64,000 nt of DNA from positions 44,314,001 to 44,378,000 of the forward strand of contig NC_091249.1 of NCBI RefSeq assembly GCF_042477335.2, read 5' to 3'. Of this stretch, positions 12,018-28,257 are shown piece by piece. Under the pieces are notes generated by a model that saw nothing but the letters and a program-made list of their open reading frames with translations, did no database searches and had not been told where the DNA came from. This DNA is from Ovis canadensis. Taxonomy: Eukaryota; Chordata; Mammalia; Artiodactyla; Bovidae. Position 1 is the stretch's first letter, and every line of letters starts with the position of its first letter. The position numbers and the translations under genes were made by a program.

Positions 12018-12231
12018 AAGCCTAAGTGTTAGTCACTAGTTGTGTTTAACTCTTTGAGACGCCATGGACTGTAGCCTGCCAGGCTCCTCTGTTCATGAAA
12101 TTCTCCAGGCAAAGATACTGGATTGGGTAGCCATTTCCTCCTCCAGACGATCTTCTTGATCCCAGGGATTGAACCTGGGTCTCCTGCCCTACGGGTGGAT
12201 TCTTTAACATCTTAGCCACTAGGGAAGCATG
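12018..12231 (-). mobile_element. Bov-tA SINE
   Basis: A minus-strand copy, well diverged, ending (its 5' side) at GCCACTAGGGAAGCAT near 12230. A younger Bov-A2 has landed at its 5' edge. Confidence 0.88.
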
Positions 12232-12500
12232 TAGCTGCTAAGTCGCTTCCGTCGTGTCCGACTCTGTGCAACCCCATAGATGGCAGCCCACCAGGCTCCC
12301 CGGTCCCTGGGATTCTCCAGGCAAAAACACTGGAGTGGGTTGCCATTGCCTTCTCCAATGCAGGAAAGTGAAAAGTGAAAGTGAAGTCGCTCAGCCATGT
12401 CCGACTCTTAGCGACCCCATGGACTGCAGCCTACCAGGCTCCTCCGCCCATGGGATTTTCCAGGCAAGAGTACTGGAGTGGGGTGCCATTGCCTTCTCCG
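12232..12500 (-). mobile_element. Bov-A2 SINE (dimer) with target-site duplication
   Basis: Two Bov-A monomers in tandem joined by the GAAAGTGAAAAGTGAAAGTG linker (12366-12385). It is flanked by an 11-base duplication AGGGAAGCATG at 12221-12231 and 12501-12511, so both ends are original. The target was the 5' edge of the older Bov-tA next to it. Confidence 0.92.
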
Positions 12501-12511
12501 AGGGAAGCATG

Positions 12512-13573
12512 GGGGCCTTCTAAGTGTTGGGCTCCACATGATATATAGCCTGTGTTCCTTATTCCAAACACCTTCTGTATTGCCTAATACTGTTATCAGC
12601 AATTTATCTGTATTTACCTGTAGCCCCAAATTTCCTCTCTAAACATTCAAAAGAACTTGCTTATTCTAACTAAATCTAGGCTGTCCCCTGAGGACACTGT
12701 CAGGCCCTCATGTCCCGCATACAAGTGCTGGGGGTGGGGTACCTGTCATCTGCACTCACTACTGCTTTTGCTTTTTAGAACTTCCTCTTCCTTCTTCAAA
12801 AATCCATTTCTTTCAATCCCACGTCATCCATCTATACCACCTGGGTATCTATGAAACTCCCCCTTATCCAGACAGATGCTCAAGAAACGTGTGTTGAGAA
12901 AGTTCATACATGACTTGTACAATCATTTGAAAAAAATAAACTGGGTAGAATACAAATTCGACTTGCCAGCTGCATAGTCAGAATCTATATACTTTAAGCA
13001 AAGTGCCTCTTTGGCCCGAATCACTAACGGTGTGTAGATATTTGCATTCTATATTCTAAATTTTGTCAGAAAATAGACCAAAACATAGCCTGTTAGGTAT
13101 CTATAGCCTAAATATCAATGATTGTTCCTTTAAGAAGCTGGGAGGGAGAGGAGATGAAGGAGTCATGTGATAGGACTTCACGGATAAATTCATGTTTCTT
13201 GTCAGAGATTGCTGCTAGGATAAACAGAAAGCCGGACCCTGTCCCTGCCATGTGGTGCTCGGGTCTGCGCGGTGAGGGCGCTTCTGCTCATGGCTTCCCA
13301 ATGCTGCCCTCTTCTGGCAGAGCGTGCTCACTGCTAGAGCTGTGCGAGATGAGGCCCCTCAGGGACAGAAGGGGAACTGGGAGCCAGAGACACTGATACT
13401 GCGAGAGAAACAAAGGGGGGAAACGGCAAGGTGGGAAAACAGGAAAGGCAGATCTATACCCCTCCTCGCCTTTGTGTTCACTCGCCTCCTCTTTCCTCTG
13501 TATATCATCTTGTCCAGTGCCCTCCTGAACAAAAACAGACAGATGGTACATTTCTTCTGGTTTGCTTTGACAG
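12512..13573. other. Intergenic, no recognised feature
   Basis: Mixed unique sequence. Overlapping frames at 13118-13800 on both strands show no domain. No splice-supported exon was found. Confidence 0.4.
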
Positions 13574-13650
13574 GGAAGCCAGGCATAGTGCGGAGCACGG
13601 GGTCACAAAGAGCCAGACACAGCTTGGTGACCGAACAGCAACAAGAACCT
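13574..13650 (+). mobile_element. Bov-A SINE 3' end fragment
   Basis: Only the terminal part is kept, with GGGGTCACAAAGAGCCAGAC and GACCGAACAGCAACAAGAA. It is diverged. Confidence 0.7.
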
Positions 13651-14361
13651 CAAGTTGCGGGTTGGGAAGAATGAACCCATGGCCATCCTGGTCTCTGCCT
13701 TGTCATCACCCCTCACATTTCTTGCACAAAATCCCTGCCCCTCGTGCGCACTCACCTCTTCCTCTGACTTGCTGTCCACTCTTGGTCTTCTAGAGAACCC
13801 CCAGGCACCGCAGGTCTGCTCTTGAACCCACCCACCACACTGGCCTGCCACGTTTGCCCATCTATAAATAAGGTCTCCATCTAACCCTCCGTGCAAATGG
13901 TTCACCACCTTCTGGATCTGGGTTCTTCATCTCTGGAAAATACCCCATTGGAGACAGAAGTTGGGCTGGAAGCATGTTAAAAAAAAAAAAAAAAAGAAAG
14001 AAAGAAAAAGAGAAATAGCCGCTTTATCCAGAACACATTACTCAACCACGAACTTTGATAACTTCTTTTATGATCAGTCCCACAGTCTAAAGGCTCTTTG
14101 TCTTCCCCATGGTCACAATCCCTATCAACATAAAGGATCTAAGGGCATTGTAAATCAACTATACTCCAATATAAAATAAAAAATGTTGAAAACATAAAAG
14201 ATTTAGAACTTTCACCCGTGTTTCACTTGGAAAATGCTGATATTAGTATTACACAGAGTGTGTATCACTGAGGTCACTTACACCTGGAGGTGACCACCAC
14301 AGGCTCAGGCCGACAGCCAAAGGGCTATAGCCAAAGGGACGCAAGCGTTAGCACGTCTGTG
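13651..14361. other. Intergenic with A-rich tract and small L1 tail
   Basis: No gene is seen. An A/(GAAA)n-rich run occupies 13979-14012. A short LINE-1 tail (GTAAATCAACTATACTCCAA, then an A-rich end) lies at about 14148-14195 on the plus strand. Confidence 0.5.
14148..14196 (+). mobile_element. LINE-1 extreme 3' end
   Basis: The 3' terminal motif GTAAATCAACTATACTCCAA is followed by an AATAAAATAAAAAA-like tail. Nothing upstream of it looks like L1, so the fragment is very short. Confidence 0.55.
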
Positions 14362-14442
14362 CTGTCCTAGGTTGCTCAGTTGTGTCCAGCTCTTTGTGAC
14401 CGCATGGATAAAAGCCTGCCAGACTCCTCTACCCACAGGAAT
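14362..14442 (-). mobile_element. Bov-A SINE fragment
   Basis: The 3' part of the element on the minus strand (TTGCTCAGTTGTGTCCAGCT on plus). It breaks off after CTCCTCTACCCACAGG. Confidence 0.75.
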
Positions 14443-14810
14443 CAACAGAGGGCATACTGGTGTCTGGAAAACAGATTAAGGCAAAGTAACATGCCTTATC
14501 AAGTTATCAGGAAGATCCTGTGGCCACACCCCAGGCAGTGACAAAGAAAACTAATTAGGGTAGAAAACAAACAAACATATCCAACTCTACCATTCTCGGA
14601 GTAGACCACAGTTTGGGAGCTTCTTCCCTGGGGTGTCCTTTAGTGCCCCCAGCTGCCTCCACTTGTTCATCCTTCCAGCTCTGAATCCTCTCTGCTGTGA
14701 GGTCTTCATAATGATGCCTGTCCTCCCATCTGCTTCGGCTGCAGGAGTCAGAGCCTGTGTACCTCCCGTCACTGTACCATGCAGTCTTTCACGTTGTTTG
14801 CTGATGCTAT

Positions 14811-15141
14811 GTGCTGTGCTTAGTTGCTCAGTCATGTCCGACTCTTTGCAACCCCATGAACTGCAGCCCGCCAGGCTCCTCTGTCCGCAGGGATTCTCCA
14901 AGCAAGAATACTGGAGTGGGTTGCCATGCCTTCCTCCAGGGGATCTTCCCAACCAAGGGATCACACCCAGGTCTCCCGCATTGCAGGAGGATTCTTTACC
15001 ATCTGAGCTACCAGGGAAGCCCAAGAATACTGGAGTGGGTAGCCTATCCCTTCTCCAGGGGAAATTCTCGACCCAGGAATTGAACCAGGGTCTCCCGCAC
15101 TGCAGGCAGATTCTTTACCAGCTAAGCTATCCAGGAATCCC
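14811..15141 (-). mobile_element. Bov-tA SINE with one and a half units
   Basis: A complete minus-strand Bov-tA (14811-15022) is joined without a gap to a second copy of only the 5' half (15023-15141). The whole block is flanked by one 13-base direct repeat, TTGCTGATGCTAT, at 14798-14810 and 15142-15154. The single pair of flanks shows that the extra half was gained during or after one insertion, not by two separate insertions. Confidence 0.9.
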
Positions 15142-15154
15142 TTGCTGATGCTAT

Positions 15155-16267
15155 ATTGAAGCATACTTAACCATATACCCATGTTCCCTGGCCTTTTGGG
15201 GTTGCTTGCCCCTTTGCTACCTGAATAACCAGGCTCTGAAGTCACTATTAAATGATGTCAGGCATCCCAGCCCTCTTCTCTGGTGATTTTAGTGTTAAAG
15301 GAGACTACACACCTGTCTTGGCTGTTGCTTGCCATCTGTGGCTCCTTACTGCTCCCTGGATGCTACTTGAGGCTTCATGGTTGTCCATGTGTAGACACTG
15401 GCTCCTCTTTTACTTCACAACTCTACCCAGCACCCCAGCACAGCTGAGGTGAGACAAAGTGAAGCCTTCAAGATAACATACAGAATTAGACTGCAGGAAA
15501 GGGACATTTCAAATTCAGCAGCAGTGATCACTGCACCTAAGTCCCCCAGCCTTGTCTCCATGTAGGGTGACCCCTACCTGCAGTCTGGCAGAGGGGTTGC
15601 TATGGTTCAGAACTCCCAACAGGTGGGAGTTCCTTTCAACCTAGTTTTGAGCCCCAAATTCCAATTTGTTTCTTTTTGTCAAGGAGAATGAAAAATCAGA
15701 GTACTCAATAATACTTCAAGTTTGAGTTCTGTCCACCGTAAAAATGGCATTCACATGCTTTAGCAAAATTTTCTTTGCCCCAACTACCCATATGAGACTA
15801 ATCTTTTCATATCAAGAGTGCCTTTTAAATTGTTTTCTCAAATATTAAAAAAAAAACAATATTTTCTTCAAATATTAAATGATGCTGCTATTTCTGGTCT
15901 GTGAAAATGGCTATAATGTTTTAAGTTTTATCTTTTTTTTTTTTTTGGCCTTATTTACCAACCTTGTCTGCCTTGATGGTAAGAACAACTTCTTGTCGTG
16001 CAATTTCAGCCCAAATACTGTCAGTTTCCCACAAGAGGGAATGTGGTTCCCTAACAAGAAGCCAGGAAGAGATTTATGCTTGAGCTCATGACAGAAACTC
16101 CTAATTACTCCCCCCCAGTCCTGGTCACTCTTCCTCCTGCTGTGCAGTGAGAACGCAGTGTCCAGACCTCCTCGCACTTAGATGCAGCCATGTGGCTGAG
16201 ATTCAGATGATGAGGATTTCTTCCAGGCTGATTGGGTAACTCCTTTCTCCTTATGTGCGTGTTTGCA
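15155..16267. other. Intergenic, no recognised gene
   Basis: Unique sequence with an A-rich run (15847-15858) and a poly-T run (15933-15947). The stretch 16000-16267 may belong to the same old repeat as 16469-16715, split by a SINE, but I cannot name the family. Confidence 0.4.
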
Positions 16268-16468
16268 GGTTAAGTTGCTTCACTCATGCCAACTCTTTGC
16301 AACCCTATGGACCTGCCAGGCTCCTCTGTCCCTGGAACTCTCCGGGCAAGAATAATGGAGTGGATTGCCATGCCCTCCTCTAGGGGATCTTCCCTACCCA
16401 GGGATTGAACTAGGGTCCCTTATGTTTCCTGCATTGGTAGGCAGGTTCTGCACCACCTGGGAAGCCCC
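16268..16468 (-). mobile_element. Bov-tA SINE
   Basis: A complete but diverged minus-strand copy, ending at its head with CACCACCTGGGAAGCCC at 16452-16468. Confidence 0.87.
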
Positions 16469-16715
16469 TTTCTCGCCATGGCTGAGCTGAAAAGAGAGGA
16501 CTTCCCACTGCGACTTGTATGTCACATGTTGAAAGTGGCAGAGATTTCATCAGCCTGGGATCCTGAATGATGTCATGAAGGAGGGACACCCCATTAAACT
16601 GCTCACTTGCCCAGGGCTTTTTGCAAAGCAAGAAATAAACTTGTCTTATTACAGCTGCTAGAATATTTTGGTCTGTTTGTTACAGCACTTAGCCTACCTT
16701 AATACCAGCTGTAAG
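16469..16715 (+). repeat. Ancient interspersed repeat, LTR-like
   Basis: The order AGAAATAAACTTG, then TTGGTCTGTTTGTTACAGCA and ACTTAGCCTACC near 16630-16700 resembles the 3' part of old mammalian LTR or MaLR elements. The family is not assigned. Confidence 0.35.
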
Positions 16716-17889
16716 CAGAAATCTAATTAGAGGTGCCTCTACTCAGATGTGGAGTTAACAGAGGTCTGTGTGGTTGGGAAGGGTCATTATGGGTCAAGGA
16801 GCAGCCCGCCCAATCCCCATGCCCTTTTGACTTCCATTCCAACATTTTGTCTAAAATTTCACCACATGGATTTCATTACTTTGGATAAAGACACACTTCT
16901 AGGAAATGTCTTTTAAAATAACCATGTCATCTGAAGGAGACAGCACATTAAACCATCAGCCGCCGTGAATCCCTTAGTGTGGATGACTTTCTCAAGTTTC
17001 TTTCCAGTGAAATACCTGGTGAAAAGTCGAGAAGGGGCTACGGGAGAGGAATGTGGAAGGGTAGACTGGGAGAAATGGAGGGGTATCTGGAGGGTGGAGC
17101 ACCTGGGTTTCTTTTCTCTAGGAGAAACAGAAGTCTCGGCAGTCGTGGGTGGAAGATTAGACAGTAAGATCCAGGAGAAAACTTGAAAGGATTAGGAGGA
17201 AAGAGTTCAAGATGTTCCAAGATAGGACATGAAGGCACTTAAGGCAAACATCTTGCTTGACAATTTGCCTGATGCCGGTCCTCGAATCAGGTACTTAGAG
17301 CACATTTCTTTGACGGTTCAGCCTGCTCTTAAGATCTGCCCATGGCCTCTCAGAAAAGTCCCAGTAAAGATCATAAGAGAATGTTGAGATTTAAGCCATA
17401 CCTGCACTTTTAGCATTCGAACATTTTGACTGTTCTTCAGTTAGTACCTTATTTAGAGATTCCCGTAACTATAAACTTCTATCATTTCAGATTATACAAT
17501 TATTTTCTTTTCATGTTCATGGAAAGGACGAGGTCATAGGGTCATTGGCATGAAAAGTCAGTTGCCAAATAATTCAACTGCATTTGTCCATTTATTATTT
17601 TTTGAACAAGTGTGTACATATACCAGAGTCACTTATGATTTAAAATATTAACAGAACATTAAAAATTGGCATCCAGACTTTGAGCATGTTGTGAAATAGC
17701 TGTGTATTTCAGGAGTGACAAATCTTGGAGCCAGTTTTCGCTGGGCTCTCTGACCCTACTGGCTTTGGTTACAGTGCCCTCTCACTAATGCAAGTAGTGG
17801 AGATGGCCAGTGTCCCATATGAATTTAAGGACTCTACTTCTCAATAGGAGGTTTGGCCTTTTAATCCACATACAGTAACACCTTGTTTT
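16716..17889. other. Intergenic, no recognised feature
   Basis: Unique sequence of mixed composition. Overlapping frames at 16965-17238 on both strands carry no domain. Confidence 0.4.
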
Positions 17890-18325
17890 AGTGTGCTTCG
17901 CCTATTTTACTTCTCAGATATTGCCTTTTTGTTTTGTTGTGCAAGTTAAGAGCCTGTGTCAAGCAAGGCTATTGCTGCCATCTTTCCAACAGCGTTTGCT
18001 CACTTTGTGTCTCTGTGTCGTGTTTTGGTAATTTTTGCAATATTTCAAACCTTTAAAAATTATTATTATATTTGTTATAGTGATCTGTGGCCAGTGATCT
18101 TTGATGTTTTTATTGTAATTGTTTTGGCATTTGGGTATTTTAAAAATACCGAACACGTACATTGCTTTTTTAGATATACTACAACTGTACACTTATAGAC
18201 TACAATGTAAACAAATTTTTCTATGCATAAAAAAACAAAAAAATTCTATAATGTGCTTTATTGTGATAGTCACTTTATTGTGGTGGTCTGGAACCAAATG
18301 CACAATATCTCTGCAGTCTCCCTTC
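17890..18325 (+). mobile_element. Tigger-like DNA transposon fragment (TcMar-Tigger)
   Basis: The 3' part of a Tigger element is recognisable: TTTTTTAGATATACTACAAC, the GTACACTTATAGACTAC stretch, and the terminal CTTTATTGTGGTGGTCTGGA with the AACCAAATGCACAATATCTC end. No transposase frame survives, and the open frames here are by-products. Confidence 0.7.
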
Positions 18326-18900
18326 AGATGTTTCTATTAGCTGTCTGTTGCTGCCATTATAGATTACAAACAATGTATTCAGCCGCACACATTTATTTTC
18401 TTACATTTTTGTAGGTCAGATGTTCCACCCTGGACTCACCAGATAAAAACACATTGTTGGTGGGGCTGTGTTTCTTGCTGAAGGCTCCAGGGGAGAAAGT
18501 GTCCCCTTGCTCATTCAGGTTGTTGGCAGAATCCAGTTCCTGTGGTTATAGGACGGAGGTTCCAGTTTCTTTGCTGGCTGCCTGCTGGGGCTACCCTTAA
18601 CTTGGAGAAGCTTCTCTCTGGTCACTGCACATAGCTCCCCACATCTCAGAACAGGCCACAGGGTACGGGATACTTCTTATGCTGTCATCTCTTATCCTCT
18701 TTCTTTCTTATCCTACTATTAATGACATGATAATATTGGGCCCATCCAGATAATCCGAGATACTCTCCCCATGACGACGTGCATAACCTTAACTACATCT
18801 GCAAAGGTAACATAGCGTGTAAGGTAGTATATTCTTAAGTTTGGAGGACTAGGGGCCAACATCTTTGGGGCCATTACTTTGCTGAAAACATACTCAGTTA
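18326..18900 (+). repeat. Ancient interspersed repeat, family unassigned
   Basis: The order GCTGCCATTATAGATTACAA, ACATTTATTTTCTTACATTT, GAAGGCTCCAGGGGAGAA, ATTGGGCCCATCCAGATAAT and CATCTTTGGGGCCATTA matches an old mammalian retroposon that I know by sight but cannot name safely. A relative may lie at 62040-62470 on the minus strand. Confidence 0.45.
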
Positions 18901-21054
18901 AGTATCACCTGAAAAACATTGGTCTATAGCTGATGAGTGTGAATCAATGATGGGACCTAGCCCTCATGATGTCTAGGCCAGGTTTCACTTGTTCACTGTA
19001 GTTGCTTTATAGCCATGTGGGTTTAATCTCATATTTCCAGAAGTAGAATTAAAAGGCATCAGAGGCACTCTGGAATCTTGTGTTCCCAGCACCTCTCCCC
19101 ATCACATATCCAAAAGAACAGTAGTTGAAACAAAGACCATTCGGATTCAATCTTAGCAGGTTTTCAGCTCAGTGTACCTGGGTGTGGAGGATAGAAGACT
19201 TCATTATACTTTTCCCTGCAAGTGTTATCTATTGAATATTTTCATAACAAAAACTTAAAATAACTAAGCATAAAACGGTACCCTCCTATGCTAAATTAGC
19301 AGTGCTTTTCCTGGTGTAATTCTCTCTGCCCAGTTTGACCCCCGCTGGAACCTCACCTGCTCCTCATATGTGCTGCTTCTTCCAAGTGCAGGAAAACCTC
19401 ATTTCCATCTCTGGCCACAGTACTCACAGAGAGCGGGCAGGGCCAGCAGAAACAGGCACGGCCTCTCATGTGGGCCAGACAGAGAGTCAGGAGGGAAGTA
19501 ATAAATGATAAAGGAGGGTGGACCATCGCCAGAGCAAGGGAAGGGCCCCCTCAGGGTTGAGGAAGGAAAGGGCTGAACTTCCTGTCCTGGCCTGGTATGG
19601 GATTAAAGCCATATGAGTTGGTTTAGATGGGGTGTAAAGAAGAAACACTGCTAATGTCAGAAGCAGAGAAGTCCGGAGAAACCAAGTGCCGTTTTCAGGC
19701 TTTTAGGAGAAGGAAGACTTTGGATATTTGCCCTCTTTCCCTTGCCTGCTCACAAATGGGTCTGCCTGTCAGTCACAGCTTCTTTTTCTGAGACTCAGGC
19801 CAATATTCCCCAGGCTGATGTCATCTGGGGGCTTCCTTGGAGATACTGGGACCCCACTGGGAAATACTTCCAAGGTTGCCTGAAGAGGAGGTCCCACAAT
19901 GGAGCTCTAACAGATCTCCATGTTTACTCACTGGAGGATCATAGCCTCCTCCAAACCCCTTATTAGGACAGGCTTGTTCCATCTCCAGGGTTCCCTTCTG
20001 ATAATACATGCCCTGCACCACTAATGTGGGTTCAATGTGCAAGTAAGCATCAAGAAATCTTGGAATTCTTCCCATAATCTCAACTAGAGGGGAATTCAAT
20101 TAGAGATTGTGCCACACCAGTTGCCAGAGCTGAAAGGGAACTGTGTTGTTACTGATGTCCAGAATACCATTACATCCCAGCATCCCAGACCAATAACTGC
20201 CTGAGCCAGTGTAAGAGCTCCAAGGACCTTCATCTAGTATCTGCTCTTCATCAGCAAGGAGACTGTCTATGGGAACCATTTCAAGGTTCAAATTCACAGC
20301 TCACGGATGTGCCAACCATTGTTAAAGAGATCATTTCTCTTTGAGTGCAAGTATCTGCACAGCTGTCAATGAGTTGAGGGAAGGGCAGATGGCAAAGAGC
20401 AGATGAACTCTTTCCCAGTGATGGCGAGACTTCAATGTGACTTGGTGAAAGACGGGAACCCTTGGATTGATGTCAACTTTCTCCACATTTAATACCCTGC
20501 AACATTTGCAGGGCAGCTCAGGTGGAGCAGGTGGAAACCCCTCGGTCAGCACTTTAATGTTCCTCAAGCTTTTCCTTGCGGGAGTAGTGCCTCCTATAAG
20601 AGCTCATTTCTTTCAACCACTTCAAGAACTCAGATTTAATAATCCCTACAGATGAGGTAGTTTTGTTTTTCCCAAGCTTTGAAAGCAAAGGGCCCAAGAA
20701 CCTTTATGACCCCAATGGCCATTCATTTTAAAGTTGAGGCCAGAACTCTTCCTTTATTTCCCTTACCATCTGACTTCTGAACATTATTAGTAGAACGCAG
20801 AAGTGGCTTTTGGAATACAATGCAATTCAAACTATACTCTGAATTCGGCAAACTGTTTTCACCTCGGTTTAAGATAAATCCAGACTAGCAGCTGAACTGC
20901 AAACATCCTAATTCCCTTAGTTCCTAAACATTGTACAAAACTTTCTCCATGTATCAGATCATTTGTGTTGGAACAGTCAGTCTCATTAATGGCGGCATGC
21001 GGCACACAAATGGCAATGGATGAGATTTTGGGTTTGCAAGTCTAGCAGTCTCAA
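18901..21054. other. Intergenic; one stop-poor minus-strand stretch
   Basis: No gene is established. Between 20567 and 19821 the minus-strand frame has only four or so stops in about 250 codons, fewer than random expectation, but I recognise no family. It could be a decayed pseudogene or chance. The rest is unassigned. Confidence 0.4.
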
Positions 21055-21260
21055 GTCTGCTTCCTGACTCCAACCCCTTAACTCAAGCTCAGTGTGACCT
21101 TGAGTTGGCTATTTTAGTCCAAGTATCAGTTTTCTCATGTGTAAAATAAGGATTATATCTATTTGAAGGATTGCTGTGAGATTTATATAAAGTGATATAC
21201 AGAAAGCACTAGACACATTGCCTGATCCACAGTACATGCTCTACATATTAGATGTTATTG
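21055..21260 (-). repeat. MIR SINE
   Basis: Read on plus, the MIR pattern is inverted: TGACCTTGAGTTGGCTATTT, TCAGTTTTCTCATGTGTAAA, then the weak promoter-side segment ending in ACACATTGCCTGATCCACAG. Old and diverged. Confidence 0.65.
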
Positions 21261-22334
21261 TCATTTTTGTTAACAAAATAAAAGAACTAAAGCATCAACT
21301 ACAAGTCATTGAAGGGTCTCTTTTACAAGATGTTAATCTTTTGGGGGATATCTAAAAGACTTAAAAAAATAGTTTATCTCTTGCTTCCTTCAGAATAGGC
21401 AGGAATAACAGAAAAATTAGCACAATTTTCCTAATCTAGCCTTTTACAATAGGCAGATGTATGACCAAATTATTAGGTCAAATGAATTTGCTTGTATAAT
21501 TTGGAATTCACTGCGCTGTTTAAGGTCATGAATGCAAGGTTTGCAGGAACCTGGTGGATCCGGAATGGCCCTGAAATTCAGCCATTAAATGAACAAAGAG
21601 ATCAAGCAAAACTGCTGGGAGTCCAGGCAAGGCAGCACTGCCCGGGGGAGCAGAATTTCCTGGGCAGAGCCCCTCCCTGGCACTGGCCTCCTCCCAGGAG
21701 AGCCCCGCCTCTCTAAATACACATTCAAGGACTCAAATCCAGAGCAGCTGCACAAGCCACTTTCTGTGTATGGACCCTGGGTGGAGAGGCACGGAACTTG
21801 CTGGCAGGCTTTTTAGACCTCAACAATAAAGCACCTATGAGGCCCGAGGAGGGCAGAGGAAAGGAATTCTCGCTGGACTTCTTCGCTAGGTGGAGGGAGC
21901 CGGTTTCCACAAGGTGATGAATCACACCCAGCGATCTCCCAGCATACGAGGCTGGTGTTGATCCTGAATCTTCCTTGTAGCATTTCTCACCGAGGGAGTA
22001 AGAGTACTATACGGTTCTGGTGTTTTAAGCCCTTAGCTCTTTTTTGATATATCTCTCCTGTTGAACAGTTTTGTACAGAAAAGAATTCCAGTCACTGAGT
22101 CGATTAGAAAACATTTCCCTGGATCAGAAAAAGCAGGGAGGGGCACGTTACTTCAGAAAGCACAGGGATGGGAGGGAAGCCAGTTTTTCTCGGGACTGAA
22201 GAGTTGCCTGAAGTCACCCACCACTAAAATAATAGTCCTAAGCGGTGAGGTTCAGAATCTTGTTCGGGGAAAACAGACCAGATGAAAAAATGGCAACAGC
22301 TGGCTCGGAGATTTCCTGGAGATGAAAATGCCAG
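21261..22334. other. Intergenic, no recognised feature
   Basis: Unique sequence downstream of the ZNF474-like gene. No supported exon or repeat family. Confidence 0.4.
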
Positions 22335-22490
22335 CTCTGAAGAGGCGCGGCCACGTGTCATTCTGTCCGAGCACCGTTTCTCATGAGAGGCCCGCGGCGT
22401 GTCTGGGCACACGCACGCAGCTGCTTGTTAAGAGCGGTGACACAGCGGTCAAGGCAGGCCACCAGAGCACTGAGCTGGGCGTCCTGTGCT
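22335..22490. other. CpG-rich patch with CACGTG E-box
   Basis: About 15 CpG sites occur in 155 bases in a window where CpG is otherwise rare. A canonical E-box, CACGTG, lies near 22352. It sits about 130 bases beyond the stop codon of the ZNF474-like gene. It could be a small regulatory element, but no promoter motif decides this. Confidence 0.4.
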
Positions 22491-22578
22491 CATGGCCTTT
22501 GGTCAATTCCAGTTCTTCTTCCCCAACTCCACCCCCACTTTTACTCCTTTCCACCATAACCCAACTCCTTCCCAGGGA

Positions 22579-22584
22579 TTTAAT
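22579..22584 (-). terminator. Candidate poly(A) signal ATTAAA of the ZNF474-like gene
   Basis: ATTAAA on the minus strand begins 32 bases after the TAA stop. A G/T-rich stretch (GGAGTTGGGTTATGGTGG on minus, about 22550-22567) follows at the spacing expected of a downstream element. The 3' untranslated region would be very short. Confidence 0.45.
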
Positions 22585-22615
22585 GCCTCTAACTCTTTCG
22601 TAGGGAGAAAGGGCT

Positions 22616-27107
<4,492 letters not shown>

Positions 27108-27341
27108 CTGCTGCTGCTGCTAAGTCGCTTTAGTCGTGTCCGACTCTGTGCGACCCCATAGACGGCAGCCCATCAGGCTCCCCTGTCCCTGGGATTCTCC
27201 AGGCAAGAACACTGGAGTGGGTCGCCATTTCCTTCTCCAGTGCATGAAAGTGAAAAGCGAAAGTGAACTCGCTCGGTCGTGTCCAACTCTTTGTGACCCC
27301 ATGGACTGCAGCCTACCAGGTTCCTCCACCCGTGGGATTTA
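27108..27341 (-). mobile_element. Bov-A2 SINE, 5'-truncated
   Basis: Two Bov-A monomers with the linker GAAAGTGAAAAGCGAAAGTG (27245-27264). The (CTG)n run at 27110-27121 is its usual CAG-rich tail on the minus strand. The far end stops at CCCGTGGGATTT, so the start of the first monomer is missing. Confidence 0.88.
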
Positions 27342-27919
27342 ATAACCACTAAAGTACAAAATCATGCTAAGAGGCATAAGTAAAAAAGTCAATGAGAAGA
27401 GAGAATTTTTTTTTTAAGGATTAATGGGTTAACCATGATCCAAACAAAGATAAGAAGAGAGGAACAGAGGATCTAAAAATAAAAAAAAAAAAGGAAAGAA
27501 AAATGGCAGAAAGAACAAACATGATTAAAACTCCAAAGTGGTAGATTTTATTCTCTCTCTATATATATACATACACACATACATATATCAATAACTGGGG
27601 TAAATATAAATGGATCAAAGGACATAGGTAAAAGGCATGGGTTGACCGACAAGATAAAACACAGCAACACTCGATTATATGTTGTTTATGAGAAACATAT
27701 TTTATAAACATAAAGACACAAACAGATTCCAAGTAAAAGGAAGGGAAATTTTTTCATATAAACACTAAGCCAATGAAAATAGTATGACTATATTATTAAA
27801 ATGCATTAAACTCAGAGTTGGGAAATGTTGGAAATCTTCTTCCAGTTGTGAAGATCAGGAAAAGCTTTAAGGAGGTAGCATCTGAAGAATGAGCAAAATT
27901 TAGATCATAAGGACTGGGA
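27342..27919. other. Non-coding; AT-rich with simple repeats
   Basis: Contains an A-run near 27478-27493 and a (TA/CA)-rich stretch at 27556-27590. No gene. Confidence 0.5.
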
Positions 27920-27920
27920 A

Positions 27921-28257
27921 GGGGCTTCCCTAGTGGTACAGCATATAGGGGTCTGCCTACCAAAGCAAGGGATACAGGTTTGAACTCTGGTCCAGGAAGA
28001 TTCCACATGCTGTGAAGCAGCGAGGCTCACGTGCCACATGTACTGAGTCTGTGCTCTGGAGCCCATGAGCTGCAACTACTGAGCGCTTATGCTGCAACAG
28101 TGGAGCCTGCGTGCCTAAAGCCTATGCTCCACAGCAAGAAAAGGGTCGGCAACAAGGACCCTGTACACTGCAGCAGAGAGTAGCCGCAGCTCGCCACAAC
28201 TAGAGAAAGCCTGGGCAGCAACAAGGAGCCAGTGCAACCAAAAATAAATAAATACAA
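27921..28257 (+). mobile_element. CHR-type cetartiodactyl SINE
   Basis: A tRNA-Glu-like head (GGGGCTTCCCTAGTGGTACA) is followed by a body unlike Bov-A: CCACATGCTGTGAAGCAGC, GAGCTGCAACTACTGAGC, GCAACAAGGACCCTGTACA. It ends in an (AAATAAATA) tail. This layout is that of CHR-1/CHR-2 elements shared by ruminants and whales, older than Bov-tA. Confidence 0.75.
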
